From NCBI GenBank assembly GCA_033032175.1, contig CM065321.1, positions 11,244,501 through 11,308,500 of the forward strand: a stretch of DNA of 64,000 nt, in the 5' to 3' direction. The DNA comes from Saturnia japonica (taxonomy: Eukaryota > Arthropoda > Insecta > Lepidoptera > Saturniidae). Within the stretch, counting starts at the first letter, position 1, and every line of letters starts with the position of its first letter. The notes beneath the pieces are model-generated. The model was not told where the DNA came from and made no database searches. It saw only the letters and a list, made by a program, of their open reading frames with translations. Positions 45,786-55,658 of the stretch are shown piece after piece. The position numbers and the translations under genes are program-made.

Positions 45786-48239
45786 ATGACAGATTTTGGA
45801 AATGGGAATAATGTAAACACAGTTAGCGTGAATAAAAAATTAGACGTTTTCCAAGGAGGTAACATGAGTTCGAGCCTACCAACAATGGAGAAACTTGATG
45901 GTAGTACTGATTATAACATGTGGAAGTTCATGATGGAACTTTACTTAATCCATGAAGATTTGTGGGAGTATACGATGACAACACCGGCTGCAAGTGATAT
46001 CTCAGGCTGTAAAAGGGATCAAAAGGCCAGAGCAAAAATCTGCTTGATGGTGAAGGCACATTGTTTGGTCCACGTTCGCCATGCGAAGTTTGCAAAGGAG
46101 GCATGGGATGCTCTAAAGGCTGCTTTCGAGGATAAGGGCCTGAATAATCGATGCAAACTACTTTCGAAATTGGTGAACCTGAAATTGGAGCAATTTTCTA
46201 CAGTGAGAGACTACGTAACGGCCATGATAATTGTAGCGCAGCAGCTTCATGATCTTGGCAAGGATGTAGACGATGAACTACTTGCAACCTTGATGCTACA
46301 GGGGTTAACGGAGACATTCCAACCCATGAGACTAGCAATAGAAAACACAAACATAGAATTAACCACTGATTACGTAAAAGCTAAGCTGTTTCAAATGGAG
46401 GACGCCTATCAAGCAGGTTCGAGTACTGCGACGAATGCTTTGCAAGCTAAAAACAAAAGTAAAAATAATAAGCAACAGAAGTGGAGTGCGACCAAATTTC
46501 GTACGATAAAATGCTTCATCTGTGATGGGCCTCACAAAGCGAAAGATTGTCCAAAGAACCCAAAGTCTAAGAAGGATGCTTTGACGTCATTGGCGATGGC
46601 GACTACAGGGAAACAAAGATCTGGAGATTGGATACTTGACTCTGGAGCCTCTAACCATATGACGAACAGAAGAGATTGGTTAACGGACTTTAAAAAATTA
46701 GACAAAGAAGTAGAGGTAGCTTGTGCAAATGGAGAAACGGTATTTGGTAAGGCAGTTGGTAATGTGGTTAATGAGAAGATGGGTGTTTCAATAAGAGGTG
46801 TAATGTATGTACCTGGGTTAGCAGCTAACCTACTGAGTGTGAGCACAATCGTTAGTAGAAACCTTGTTCTAATATTCGATAAAACTGGCTTTAAGATTAT
46901 GAAAGCAGATGGATGTAAGGTTACTGGTGAAGTTTCTCATGCAGGTATTGTAGAGAATGGTGTTTATAAGATAAAATATTGTTCACAGGAAGTAGCTATG
47001 GCTTCAACAGATTGTAATCAAATGATGTTATGGCACAGGCGAATGGGACACCTAGGGGTACGAAATCTTATATTACTTATGGATAAGATGGTGCAAGGAG
47101 TAAGTTTTTCCAAGACTATTTGTAAGCTAGAGTGTGAAGCATGTGTTATGGGAAAACAGACAAAGCAGCCATTCAAGAAAACTGGTGCCAGCAGGGCAAA
47201 GGAGGTATTGGGTTTAATTCACACTGATGTGTGTGGACCTATGAGTGAGAAGTCATACGGAGGGTATCGATATTTTCTCACATTCATTGATGACCTCACT
47301 AGGAAAACGTTTGTTTATTTCTTGAGGAATAAAGGAGAGGTATTTGAGAAGTTTTCTGAATTCGTAAAACTAGTGGAGCGTCAAACTGGAAAGAAGTTGA
47401 AAATTATTAGATCCGATAATGGCAAGGAATTTGTAAACAGGCGGATGGATGAGTTTTGTAAAGCAAGGGGAATACGTCATCAACTCACAGTGGAATATAC
47501 ACCCGAACATAATGGAGTTGCCGAACGAGCTAACAGAACCATCACTGAGAAAGCTAGAACTATGCTGGAAGAAGCTGGTTTAGGTAGACAGCTGTGGGCT
47601 GAAGCAGTTAATACTGCAGTGTATTTGAAAAACCGATCACCAACTGTAGCTGTGAAAAATATGACGCCAGAAGAGGCGTGGACTGGAAGTAAGGTAGATC
47701 TGAGCTTCCTCAGAGTATTTGGGTGCAACGCTTACCTTCATATTCCAGACCAAAAACGAAAAAAATGGGACAGTAAAAGCAAAGAATTGATTCATGTTGG
47801 ATACTGTCAAGAAACAAAAGGTTACCGTTTAGTTGATCCAGCGACGGGTGAGCTGCATAAGGGCAGAGATGATGTGTTCTTCGAGAATCAAAAATACGTA
47901 AGCAAAAGAGAAGTACCTATAGAGCAAGATGTTCAACTGACAGAGGCTATACTCGAACCAGAGAGTGTTTCAGAAACTACTGACAAGGAAGAGGTTCAGG
48001 ACATGAGTGTCCCACAGGAACGAGATGGAAATGATGCAGAGACGAAGCAAACGGTTTCTAAAAACGAAATTATTGAGATTGAGGATGACGAGTGGGCAAC
48101 TTCTGATGAAAGAGAGGAATCAGATGTTGAGGATATCTCGTCACATCTAGACAATGAGGTGTCAGATAGAAGATACCTATTGCGAGAAAGGAATGCAAAA
48201 CAGTTTCCAGATTTTGTAACTCGCCCTACTGGCATCTAG
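45786..48239 (+). CDS. Copia-B Gag-protease-integrase, 817 codons, RT missing
   Basis: Uninterrupted ORF from an ATG 38 bases after LTR-B; an in-frame TGA at 45780 excludes an earlier start. Order: copia-type Gag (residues 1-240, MWKFMMELYLIHEDLWEY, KEAWDALKAAFEDKG); a zinc knuckle CFICDGPHKAKDC (about 242-254, one residue shorter than usual before His); protease WILDSGASNHM (Asp 285); integrase HHCC zinc domain (about 416-460). The catalytic triad is Asp 481 (HTDVCGP), Asp 544 (RSDNGKEF) and Glu 580 (NGVAER), with 35 residues between the last two. The acidic linker ends in YLLRERNAKQFPDFVTRP. RT and RNase H are absent: the frame runs into block P and stops. Confidence 0.9.
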   Translation: MTDFGNGNNVNTVSVNKKLDVFQGGNMSSSLPTMEKLDGSTDYNMWKFMMELYLIHEDLWEYTMTTPAASDISGCKRDQKARAKICLMVKAHCLVHVRHAKFAKEAWDALKAAFEDKGLNNRCKLLSKLVNLKLEQFSTVRDYVTAMIIVAQQLHDLGKDVDDELLATLMLQGLTETFQPMRLAIENTNIELTTDYVKAKLFQMEDAYQAGSSTATNALQAKNKSKNNKQQKWSATKFRTIKCFICDGPHKAKDCPKNPKSKKDALTSLAMATTGKQRSGDWILDSGASNHMTNRRDWLTDFKKLDKEVEVACANGETVFGKAVGNVVNEKMGVSIRGVMYVPGLAANLLSVSTIVSRNLVLIFDKTGFKIMKADGCKVTGEVSHAGIVENGVYKIKYCSQEVAMASTDCNQMMLWHRRMGHLGVRNLILLMDKMVQGVSFSKTICKLECEACVMGKQTKQPFKKTGASRAKEVLGLIHTDVCGPMSEKSYGGYRYFLTFIDDLTRKTFVYFLRNKGEVFEKFSEFVKLVERQTGKKLKIIRSDNGKEFVNRRMDEFCKARGIRHQLTVEYTPEHNGVAERANRTITEKARTMLEEAGLGRQLWAEAVNTAVYLKNRSPTVAVKNMTPEEAWTGSKVDLSFLRVFGCNAYLHIPDQKRKKWDSKSKELIHVGYCQETKGYRLVDPATGELHKGRDDVFFENQKYVSKREVPIEQDVQLTEAILEPESVSETTDKEEVQDMSVPQERDGNDAETKQTVSKNEIIEIEDDEWATSDEREESDVEDISSHLDNEVSDRRYLLRERNAKQFPDFVTRPTGI

Positions 48240-48381
48240 TTCACAGAGAGCCGGCCAAACAAAACAACCCATCCAAACCGGGAAGTGTCACACCCCCTAC
48301 CCTCACGCAGAGGGGAAGTGACGCAAACCCAACGCTGTCAGTCTTCAACGACAAATATAAATAATAACAAGTTAGAGACAC
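48221..48381 (+). repeat. Block P, copy 2
   Basis: CTCGCCCTACTGGCATC, TAG, then CCGGCCAAACAAAACAACCC to GTTAGAGACAC. Near-identical to 44655-44826. It supplies the last few codons and the stop of the copia-B ORF, so the junction of truncated pol with P lies at about 48220. Confidence 0.7.
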
Positions 48382-48525
48382 TGTTGTAATTTTGTATTAG
48401 TAAATAAGAAAAGACGTGTTTTTTTTAGTTTGTTTATTATTGGAAGTATATGGTAACCTAGTAACATAGAATGGTTTGAAGAATTTTGATACGAAAGGAC
48501 AATATAAAAGCCCCTAATTATAACA
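48382..48525 (-). repeat. Copia LTR-A, copy 3, minus orientation
   Basis: Reverse complement of 45066-45210 with a handful of differences (GGTTTGAAG for GATTTGAAT, and so on). The polypurine tract lies at 48526-48535, so it is the 3' LTR of the minus-strand copia that follows. Confidence 0.75.
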
Positions 48526-50530
48526 CACCCCCTTAATCAAAATTCTCATAAATAAATTACATAATTATGGAAAATGGATTTAAAATATACCGATAAAAAA
48601 TGTATACTAAGTTCTGAAGTAAACTTGTAATAATATATTTACACTAAACCTAAGCCTAGTACACATCTACCATGTGCATGACGCCTGATCATGATGCGTG
48701 ATTCAAGCCAACATAATAGCTTAGATTTCCCAAATCTTTTAATGAAAAATATTTTTGCAAGTCATTTTTGATGATGTCAAACGTCTTGTCAATACTGTAA
48801 AACACAATTATGTCATCGACAAAGACCGCAAATAAAACCAACTCATTTCCAGAAAGTTTGGTATATACACACGATTCAAATGAAGTTTTTACAAAACCAA
48901 AAGATGATAAAGTTTCATCTAACTTGATATTCCAGGTACGTGGAACTTGTATAAGTCCATACAAGGATTTTTGTAAGAGACATACTTTGTTCTTTTGATC
49001 TTATACTTTAAAACCTTGAGTTTGCTCCATGTAGACCTTCTCTAGTAAATCTCCATTTAAAAATGTAGTAGTGTCTATGTCGATGTAATGCATTTTCATA
49101 TCCAATTCGGATGCAAGAGCCAGTAGAGTGCGCAAAGTAGAGTGCCGCACGACAGGAGCAAACGTCTCAAAATAATCTACTCCTGGCGTCTGGGTAAATC
49201 CCTTAGTAATCCGTCTAGCATTGTATTTCACAACATTTCCCAGTAAATCTTTTTTCATTTTATAAACCCATTTACATGGTATAACTTTATTGTTTTCTCG
49301 GTCAACCAATTTCCATGTCTTCAACTTCATCAATGAGTTGTATTTCTCTGTCATAGCCATCTGCCACTTCTCAACATCATCAGCCAGTATAGCCTCATTA
49401 TAAGTTCTCGGCTCATTTAACAATTCTTTAGAAACTTGGTATGAGATGTAATCAAGAGGTTTCCGGCCTCTTGATGGATATCTATGTTGCCCATCAGTTT
49501 TACTATTACAAATTACTGCTTCTTTAATTGCTTTCACAAATTGTTCCGTTTCAGCGGTCTGATCTTCAGTGACAACTATGGCCAGGAGTAGGTTGCTCTT
49601 GAACAGATGGTTCATTAGTGACGACTGGTACATGTTTACAAAACTCTTGAACTGTACTGGTTTCTTCCTGTATAGAGAGACTATTAGACAGTACTAAAGG
49701 TTCAGTAGAAGTATTGTTGACATTTCTATTATTCAAGGTAGAATAAAAATGTTCATAAAAAGTAACGTCTCTAGATTTTTGTAAAGTTATAGGGCAAGAT
49801 GAATTTCTAAAAAGGTAACTATTGGGATCTTCTGTATAGCCTACAAATATAGTTTTTTCAGCTTTAATATCCAATTTCTTACGGTTTCTTACGGCTCTAC
49901 ATCCAAAAACTCTTTTTATAATAAAGCGATTAGTCCGCTCGGCAACACCATTTTGCTGAGGGCTATATGGTACCGTAGTTTGATGTTGAATGCCACAAGA
50001 ACTAAGGTAGCTTGAGAATTCACTATTGACAAACTCCGTCCCATTATCTGTCCTTATTATTTTAATTTGAGCCCCAGTTTGTCTTTCAACCATGGACTGG
50101 AAATGACAAAATGTATCCTTCACCTCTGTCTTAGAATAAATAAAATATACAAAAATAGTTCTCGAAAAATCATGTATAAACCGTAAAAAGTATTTATTTC
50201 CCTAAAAAGAGCTAACTGACATCGGTCCACAAAGATCAGAGTGGATCAGTTCTAATATTGAAGTTGCTCTTTTATAAGTAATACTTTTAAACGGTTTTAG
50301 TGCTTGTTTCGCTTTAACACAAGCAACACATGGATTTTTATCCACATCCTTATAATCAATAACCTCATGATTATTGTTCAACAGATTCATACCGATGCGA
50401 CATAAATTACCTAAACGCTTATACCATATCTAATTCCTTGACATAGAATCAGAGTACACATCATAGGCTCTAAATAAGGGAGTATTTACCGAATAATCAA
50501 GTGTGTACAGTCCAATGTTATAATAATACT
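48526..50530 (-). mobile_element. Copia element on the minus strand, internally deleted
   Basis: Read right to left: pre-integrase domain (from 50530), integrase, RT, a deletion that removes RNase H, a short 3' region, polypurine tract, then the LTR at 48525-48382. The gag and protease are missing at the right edge, where plus-strand LTR-A begins with a few bases of shared sequence (near 50518-50531). Confidence 0.7.
48689..50530 (-). pseudogene. Minus-strand copia pol: integrase and RT, broken
   Basis: 50530-50202: WYKRLGNL-type pre-integrase region, CVACVKAKQ, ELIHSDLCGPM (first Asp). 50123-49566: IIRTDNGTEFVNSEFSSYLS (second Asp) and QQNGVAERTNRF (Glu). 49633-49001: NEAILADDVEKWQMAM, KWVYKMKKD, ARRITKGFTQTPGVDYFETF, FLNGDLLEKVYMEQ. 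48964-48689: YGLIQVPRTWNIKL and LFAVFVDDIIVFY, an intact VDD box, then SLKDLGNLSYYVGL. Frameshifts at about 50130-50200, 49566-49633 and 48964-49001. The RNase H is absent. Confidence 0.85.
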
Positions 50531-50662
50531 GGCTTTTATATTGTCCTTTAGTATTCAAAATTATTCAAATCATTCTATGTTACTAGGTTACCATAAACTT
50601 CCAATAATAAACAAACTAAAATAAACACGTCTTTTCTTATTTACTAATACAAAATTACAACA
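50531..50662 (+). repeat. Copia LTR-A, copy 4, plus orientation, 5' end altered
   Basis: GGCTTTTATATTGTCCTTTA to AATTACAACA. The first 13 bases are replaced by TGTTATAATAATACT, which also reads as codons of the neighbouring minus-strand pol, so the join used microhomology. Confidence 0.7.
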
Positions 50663-51132
50663 AATTGTTATCAGCACGAAAATAGTTCAAGTATTTCTTT
50701 ATACAAGAAAAGTAATGCGTGTATAGTTGTTTGTAGATGGCAAACCCAAATGGAGACACAAATGAACGAGGTATGCGTAGTTCCTCTATTCCATCGTTCA
50801 CCCTACATAATAGAGACGGGTATAGTACATGGAAATTTAAAATGCGTAACTACCTTATGCATGAGGGATTGTGGGAAGCAATCATTGGCTACCCAACAGG
50901 TATAGATGTTTCCAATGTAATGAAGACGAGGAACGATCAGAAGGTACTAACAAAAATTTGCCTTACCCTTGAAGATTCTGCAATAATGCATGTTCGAAAG
51001 GCTACGAAGGCAGCTGAAGCGTGGAAAGCTTTGCAAAATGCATATGAGGACAAAGGAATGGGTCGGCGTTTATATTTAGAAAGGAAATTATACAGGTTGA
51101 GACTTGAGTCGTTTAAAAATCCTCACGGATAA
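50663..51132 (+). pseudogene. Copia-A leader and gag N terminus, copy 2
   Basis: Leader and the first 99 codons are almost identical to 45211-45580 (one visible change, Pro for Arg at residue 4). This copy has no insertion and continues LQNAYEDKGMGRRLYLERKL to an early stop at 51130-51132. The rest of the element is missing. Confidence 0.75.
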
Positions 51133-51669
51133 GATAAAAATTTAAAAAACAACACCAGAAAAGCATCCAAGGCTCATATCACACAAACAATGCATCACAC
51201 TACATTACCAAGTAAGGGAACAAGTAGCTTATAACAGATAAAAAACCACAAAATAAGAAAAATAAAAATTGAAACAGGCATAAAAGTCATGGGTTGAGTG
51301 ACAAAGTGAAAAAATTACTGGCAATCGATATTAGCAAAGAAATGTGTGCTTAAAAATGTTTTCGCCTCGTTTATAGAGGTGTTAAAAAGATCAATACTGC
51401 TATTCTCGCTCATGCAGTTCAAGAAATTCCCAGCTCTCCATAGGAAAGAGAGCAATACACGGAAGATGTGGCTGGCTTAGGTTAGGTTTATAAAGAGGGG
51501 AAGACGGCTGCGACAACGGCTGATGAGCGCCTAATACTAATAATATTGAATGCTGTTAGAATTGTCCTGGGTTAAACTGGTCTATCCTGAGACACGTAGA
51601 ATAAACTGGTTTGGCCTAGGACAAACTAATTTGACCTGAAACCGGGCTTATTAATAGTAATAATTAATA
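51133..51669. other. Non-coding stretch
   Basis: No ORF. GGCTTAGGTTAGGTTT at 51475 is a minor TTAGG-like run. Confidence 0.35.
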
Positions 51670-51735
51670 ATTGGTCTCTCGGAAATGGTCCTAACCATTT
51701 GGATGGAATTTTATATTCGTATAGATAATGTTTTA
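51670..51735 (+). repeat. Repeat family T, left part (interrupted by mariner)
   Basis: TTGGTCTCTCGGAAATGGTC to GATAATGTTTTA matches 54428-54480. The family T sequence resumes at 53308. Confidence 0.6.
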
Positions 51736-51925
51736 TTAAGTCCTTACATATGAAATTTGTGTTTTGTTACACTCGACATATGATCTCAAATATTTTACGT
51801 TTGGTTAGGAATACCAAATTCAGATTTATTTCAAATTTAGGCTTGTATATATTTTTGTTTCGAATTTAGTATTTTATTTCTTTTCGCACCATTTGTTTTT
51901 TTATTGATATCGTTATTTTCACAAA

Positions 51926-53245
51926 ATGGAAAACTTAAAATATCGCTTTATTTACGAATATGAGTTCCACTGTGGCACCAGCGCTGCAGAAACAGCTCGA
52001 AGGATTAACGATGTGTATGGGGAAACTACTGTAAAAGAAAGTACGCTACGTTTTTGGTTCCAACGTTCTCGTTCTGGAAATTTTAACCTGCGAAACATAT
52101 CTCGTGAACGGCCGGAGACCCTAGATGATAATGAAGAATTTATTGTGATCGTGGAAGCGGATCCATCGCAAACCACGTCAGAGTTAGCGTCAGGCTTCAG
52201 TGTGAGTCATAAAATAATTTTAATTCACTTGAAACAAATTGGAAAAGTGTTAAAGCTCGAGAAATGGGTACCGCATGAATTGACTGAAGCACACCATTTA
52301 TTGCTGCTGTAGCGACATCTCTCGCCACAACTGACGCAACAACGCATCGACACAACTACGTAGCGACACATAGCGACATCTATCGATTCACATAGGACGC
52401 ATCCTACTATCCTACATTGCGCTATAGAAATGAACTCTATCGTTGAGTATATATACAACCCGACTACAACAGTGGGGGCAGCTGCCCGCCAGACATAGCA
52501 CCCGTCTGGCCGGAGGGTCCTCCCTTTTCTATGGTGGATGAGGAACTTTACTCTTTGTTCCTCACACCTCCGCTAAACTGCGTTACATTACTCAACCGTT
52601 AAAATAACGAGAGAATTTTGAATCATATTGTTACTTGTGTCGAAAAATAGATCCTTTACGATAATCGGAAATGTGAACACGTGTATTCGTAGGCATAATA
52701 GTGGCTGAACCCAGGAAAACCGGCCAAATCCTGACCCAGGCGAAATTTGACTCATAAAAAGGTACTTGTGAGTGTTTGGTGGACCAGTGCTGGTGTCATA
52801 CACTACAGCTTCCTAAGATTTAGCCAGGCGATAACAATAATATAAAATAGATAACAATAAAGATAATAAATAACAATGCAAACCATGATGGAAAAGCTAG
52901 TCATTAAACAACCGAGACTGACTGAATCTCTCTAGCCCACTGCTGCTTCAGTAGAACGCTAAATCCTATACTTCACGACAAACGGTCGCTAAATTAGAGG
53001 AACTGCGGTTGGAATGTCTCCGACACCCACCATACTCCCCGGATCTTACTCCAAAAGATTACGATTTTTTACGGAATTAGGACAATTTCATGCAAGAAAA
53101 AAATAATTAATTCCGATGAGGCTGTCCAAACCGCCTTCAAAGATTTTGTTGATTCTCATTCTCAAAATTTTTTCAGCAATGGAATCAATTAACTACCTAT
53201 AAAATGGCGAAAGTGATAGATAATAATGGTACATACTTCGATTGA
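51926..53245 (+). pseudogene. Mariner transposase, broken
   Basis: 51926-52300 is open: the N-terminal paired HTH domain with FHCGTSAAETARRINDVYGE, LRFWFQRSRSGNFNLR, EADPSQTTSELASG and the WVPHELTEA linker. RepX follows. After it: CVTLLNR, stop, and IVTCVEK-stop where VTCDEKW is expected, so the first catalytic Asp is Val and the Trp is a stop. Then VSVWWTSAGVIHYSFL, LEELRLECLRHPPYSPDLTP with the third catalytic Asp, and a frame-shifted WQKxxDNNGxYFD close at 53195-53245. The second Asp region (around 52890-52980) is partly lost. Confidence 0.85.
52308..52577 (+). repeat. RepX repeat, copy 2, inside mariner
   Basis: It begins TGTAGCGACATCTCTCGCC, has several AGCGACATCTATCG-type units, a TATATATAC box (52448-52456), CGACTACAACA, and the 12-base palindrome GGGCAGCTGCCC (52475-52486). 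A CTGC lies on each side (52304-52307, 52578-52581), a possible 4-bp duplication. TG...CTACAACA resembles an LTR, but no internal region or coding DNA is present. Copy 1 is at 23401-24610. Confidence 0.65.
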
Positions 53246-53307
53246 TTAAATGTATATTTTTATTACTTTTTCCATATAAAACGCTAATTTCATATTTAAA
53301 GACCTAA

Positions 53308-53370
53308 TACTTTACAGGTCTACTTAGAGGGGAGTTATTCTTTGCAAGTCATTGATCGAAGCTAGGACGC
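53308..53370 (+). repeat. Repeat family T, right part
   Basis: TACTTTACAGGTCTACTTAG corresponds to TACATTCCAAGTTTACCTAG at 54482-54501. Confidence 0.5.
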
Positions 53371-53517
53371 CCAAAGATTATAGTCATTTATGCGGAGAAA
53401 ATCATAATATATATTTTATAATACTGTCAGGTTTTTATAGACGATTGTGTGCGTACGCAATAAATATTTCTCACATGAATTATTATAACTAGACGAAATA
53501 ATCAAGATCAGTCACGA

Positions 53518-53815
53518 TTATTGAGGCTGACTGGATCGCGACCACCATATACCAGATGTAGCTCCCGCCATAGAAACATGCTTAAGCATGTTACGTTTCG
53601 GAATCAGCTGGCGTAAAGCCAGTAATCAAGTGGAGTGGTACGAATATTGCCTGGCTTGGTCGCGACCACCAGGCCCATGGTAATAACCTTGCACTGTGAC
53701 TCTCTTTTTGTTTGTCATGTTTCTGGATCAGCCTACGTATATCCAGCTGCCGAGAAGCTTGCAAGGTGGTCGCCGTTGTTTTTGGAGCGTATTAGCTTAC
53801 CATCAAGCACAATGT
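53518..53815 (+). repeat. Dispersed repeat family R, two adjoining parts
   Basis: GATCGCGACCACCATATACC near 53533 and a second GGTCGCGACCACCAGG near 53658, then TTTTTGTTTGTCATGTTTCT, GGATCAGCC and GTCGCCGTTGTTTTTGGAG. The longest family R stretch in the window. Confidence 0.45.
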
Positions 53816-54427
53816 ATTTATTTTTTAAAAATTAAGAAGTATATGGAAAGAAGCTTAGTTAAATTGTCATCACTGACGTCGGCATAGAAATCGTTATCAT
53901 TTCTTCCTCTCAACTACGAGGAAACTCGTGTTTTGTGGCCGCTTGGGAACAAGTAATTCGCCGACTACCATATTATTGTCAATTAATGTACGTAACTCTC
54001 TGTTCTGTTATAGCTTTGGGAGATGTTTGGGATAACATATTTCAATATGCGTAATATATATAACTTATATTGTTATACTCTACAGTTACAAAATAAAATG
54101 TAACGTTATGTAATGTAACCTAATACGTATGAAACGAATTTATTTGTCTAATAGAAGATTGTAAACCATCTACAAATATTAATTACATATGAATATGTCA
54201 TGGGTTCTTGATGAAAGGGGGGTTCAAAGATAGAGACAGAGTATATCGACAAAGAAATTGCTTTTGAGATTTCTTTCTATTTAGGCCGCTCTGAATGTTG
54301 AAATACCCTCCACCCTTCAGAAGATCGCAGTCAAATAACCCTGTTTTGAGTTCCTGTGTTAATAATACGTTTCTAAAATAAACAAATCTAATAATATTAT
54401 GTGAGCAGTTCTTGTACATATGTAATT
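53816..54427. other. AT-rich non-coding stretch
   Basis: Nothing recognised. Confidence 0.35.
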
Positions 54428-54575
54428 GATTTCTCGGAAATGGTTCCAACGATTTGGATCAGACTTTGTATTTAGATAATGTTTTACATTCCAAGTTTAC
54501 CTAGATAGGTGTTATTTTTTTGTAAGACAGAGCGCAGATCGTTCGCCTAGATATTATATATATTAAATAGCGTTT
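54428..54575 (+). repeat. Repeat family T, uninterrupted copy
   Basis: TTTCTCGGAAATGGTTCCAA, GATAATGTTTTACATTCC, AAGTTTACCTAGATAGGTG. It shows the single TA of the site where mariner entered the copy at 51670-53370. Confidence 0.6.
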
Positions 54576-55189
54576 TATTTAAATGAAATGTTAGTAGACG
54601 AAACCGGTCCTTGTAACACTAAACATCACAGAATACTGTTAATAGTTATTTTCATTGAAATCTTAATACAATTGTTACAAACATGTACACTTTGTTAATT
54701 ATAAACTCTTAGAAACTAACCAACATGTTTACAAAGTTTTTGGGACAATAATATTTTTAGTTCTTTATAGATCCATGAGTTATATGACGCGTGAACTCGC
54801 AACGTCAACATAAGCGACACGAGCGCGAGCCTCAAATATCTTCAGGTCCTAAATCACCTTGTTTTACGAGAAAACTTTGCGCATAAAGAACACTTTATCA
54901 AGACGGATAAAACTTTATATTATAGTCGATCCAGCAATATGTTCTTTAATAAAGTGAAAGTAAATAAACGTTTTCTCTTATGTCATTTAGGACATATTAC
55001 TTTGCCTAATATATTTGCAATAAACCATTTATTTTCAGTATCATACAGTATACTAACGCTTTTCTGCAGCTTCGCTCAAGTCCTAGTTGAGTTATGTCTC
55101 ATTTTATGTTTTTATTTCCCATTCTAACTGAATCGCTAAATATCGATTTTCATAGAACTATTATCTATAAAAATGATGGATTTTGATAC
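54576..55189. other. AT-rich non-coding stretch
   Basis: Nothing recognised. Confidence 0.35.
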
Positions 55190-55335
55190 AAACGTTCATC
55201 CTCTTTTTCACCACCTTAGGGGTTGAATTTCTAAAAATACATCCCTAATGCTCACCTACAATGTAAAAGGAATCCACTTGCAAATTTTCACGGTCCTAGC
55301 CCCAGTAGTTGGGGCTGTGTGTTGATATGTCAGTC
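55190..55335 (+). repeat. Ubiquitous lepidopteran dispersed repeat fragment
   Basis: TTTCACCACCTTAGGGGTTG, AAATTTTCACGGTCCTAGCC and GGGGCTGTGTGTTGATATGT, an order I recall as widespread in moth and butterfly genomes. No coding capacity. Confidence 0.45.
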
Positions 55336-55489
55336 AATTATCTTCATACATACAATATGGGACCTCGTGAATCACTAAAGAACAAGTTTCAGGAATGTTA
55401 TATCTTAACTTGGGCCTTTCAATAAATCTTTCATAATTTAATGTATTTTTGTTTATAATGGCACGGCATATTGCCTGTACTGTCCTTGG
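55336..55489. other. Short AT-rich non-coding stretch
   Basis: Nothing recognised. Confidence 0.3.
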
Positions 55490-55658
55490 TGGTTAGTACA
55501 GTAAAATTCAAACACAACGGCGACGACCAAGAGATCGAAATCCATCAGCGGTCACTGTTGTCATGCTAGCCTACATAAATATCTGTTCACGTTACACTTG
55601 AAGGACCCGATGTCGTATGAAGGAAGCATATTGGCCGGGAGTTGGTTCCGCAGTTTCG
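55490..55658 (-). pseudogene. Older minus-strand LINE, ORF2 C terminus and 3' UTR
   Basis: The minus strand from 55658 reads NQLPANMLPSYDIGSFKCNV then NRYLCR, the LWNxLP...FK closing motif, and continues into family R-like 3' UTR (CAACGGCGACGACCAAGAG). The preceding half of this protein lies beyond the Jockey element at 61621-62225, so the Jockey copy cut it. Confidence 0.7.

Larger units (their letters stand above)
51736..53307 (+). mobile_element. Mariner transposon, inactive
   Basis: Imperfect inverted ends: TTAAGTCCTTACATATGAAA at 51736 and, reversed, TTAGGTCTTTAAATATGAAA ending at 53307. TA stands outside both (51734-51735, 53308-53309). Without the 270-base RepX insertion the length is about 1.3 kb, normal for mariner. 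The transposase is broken. Confidence 0.85.
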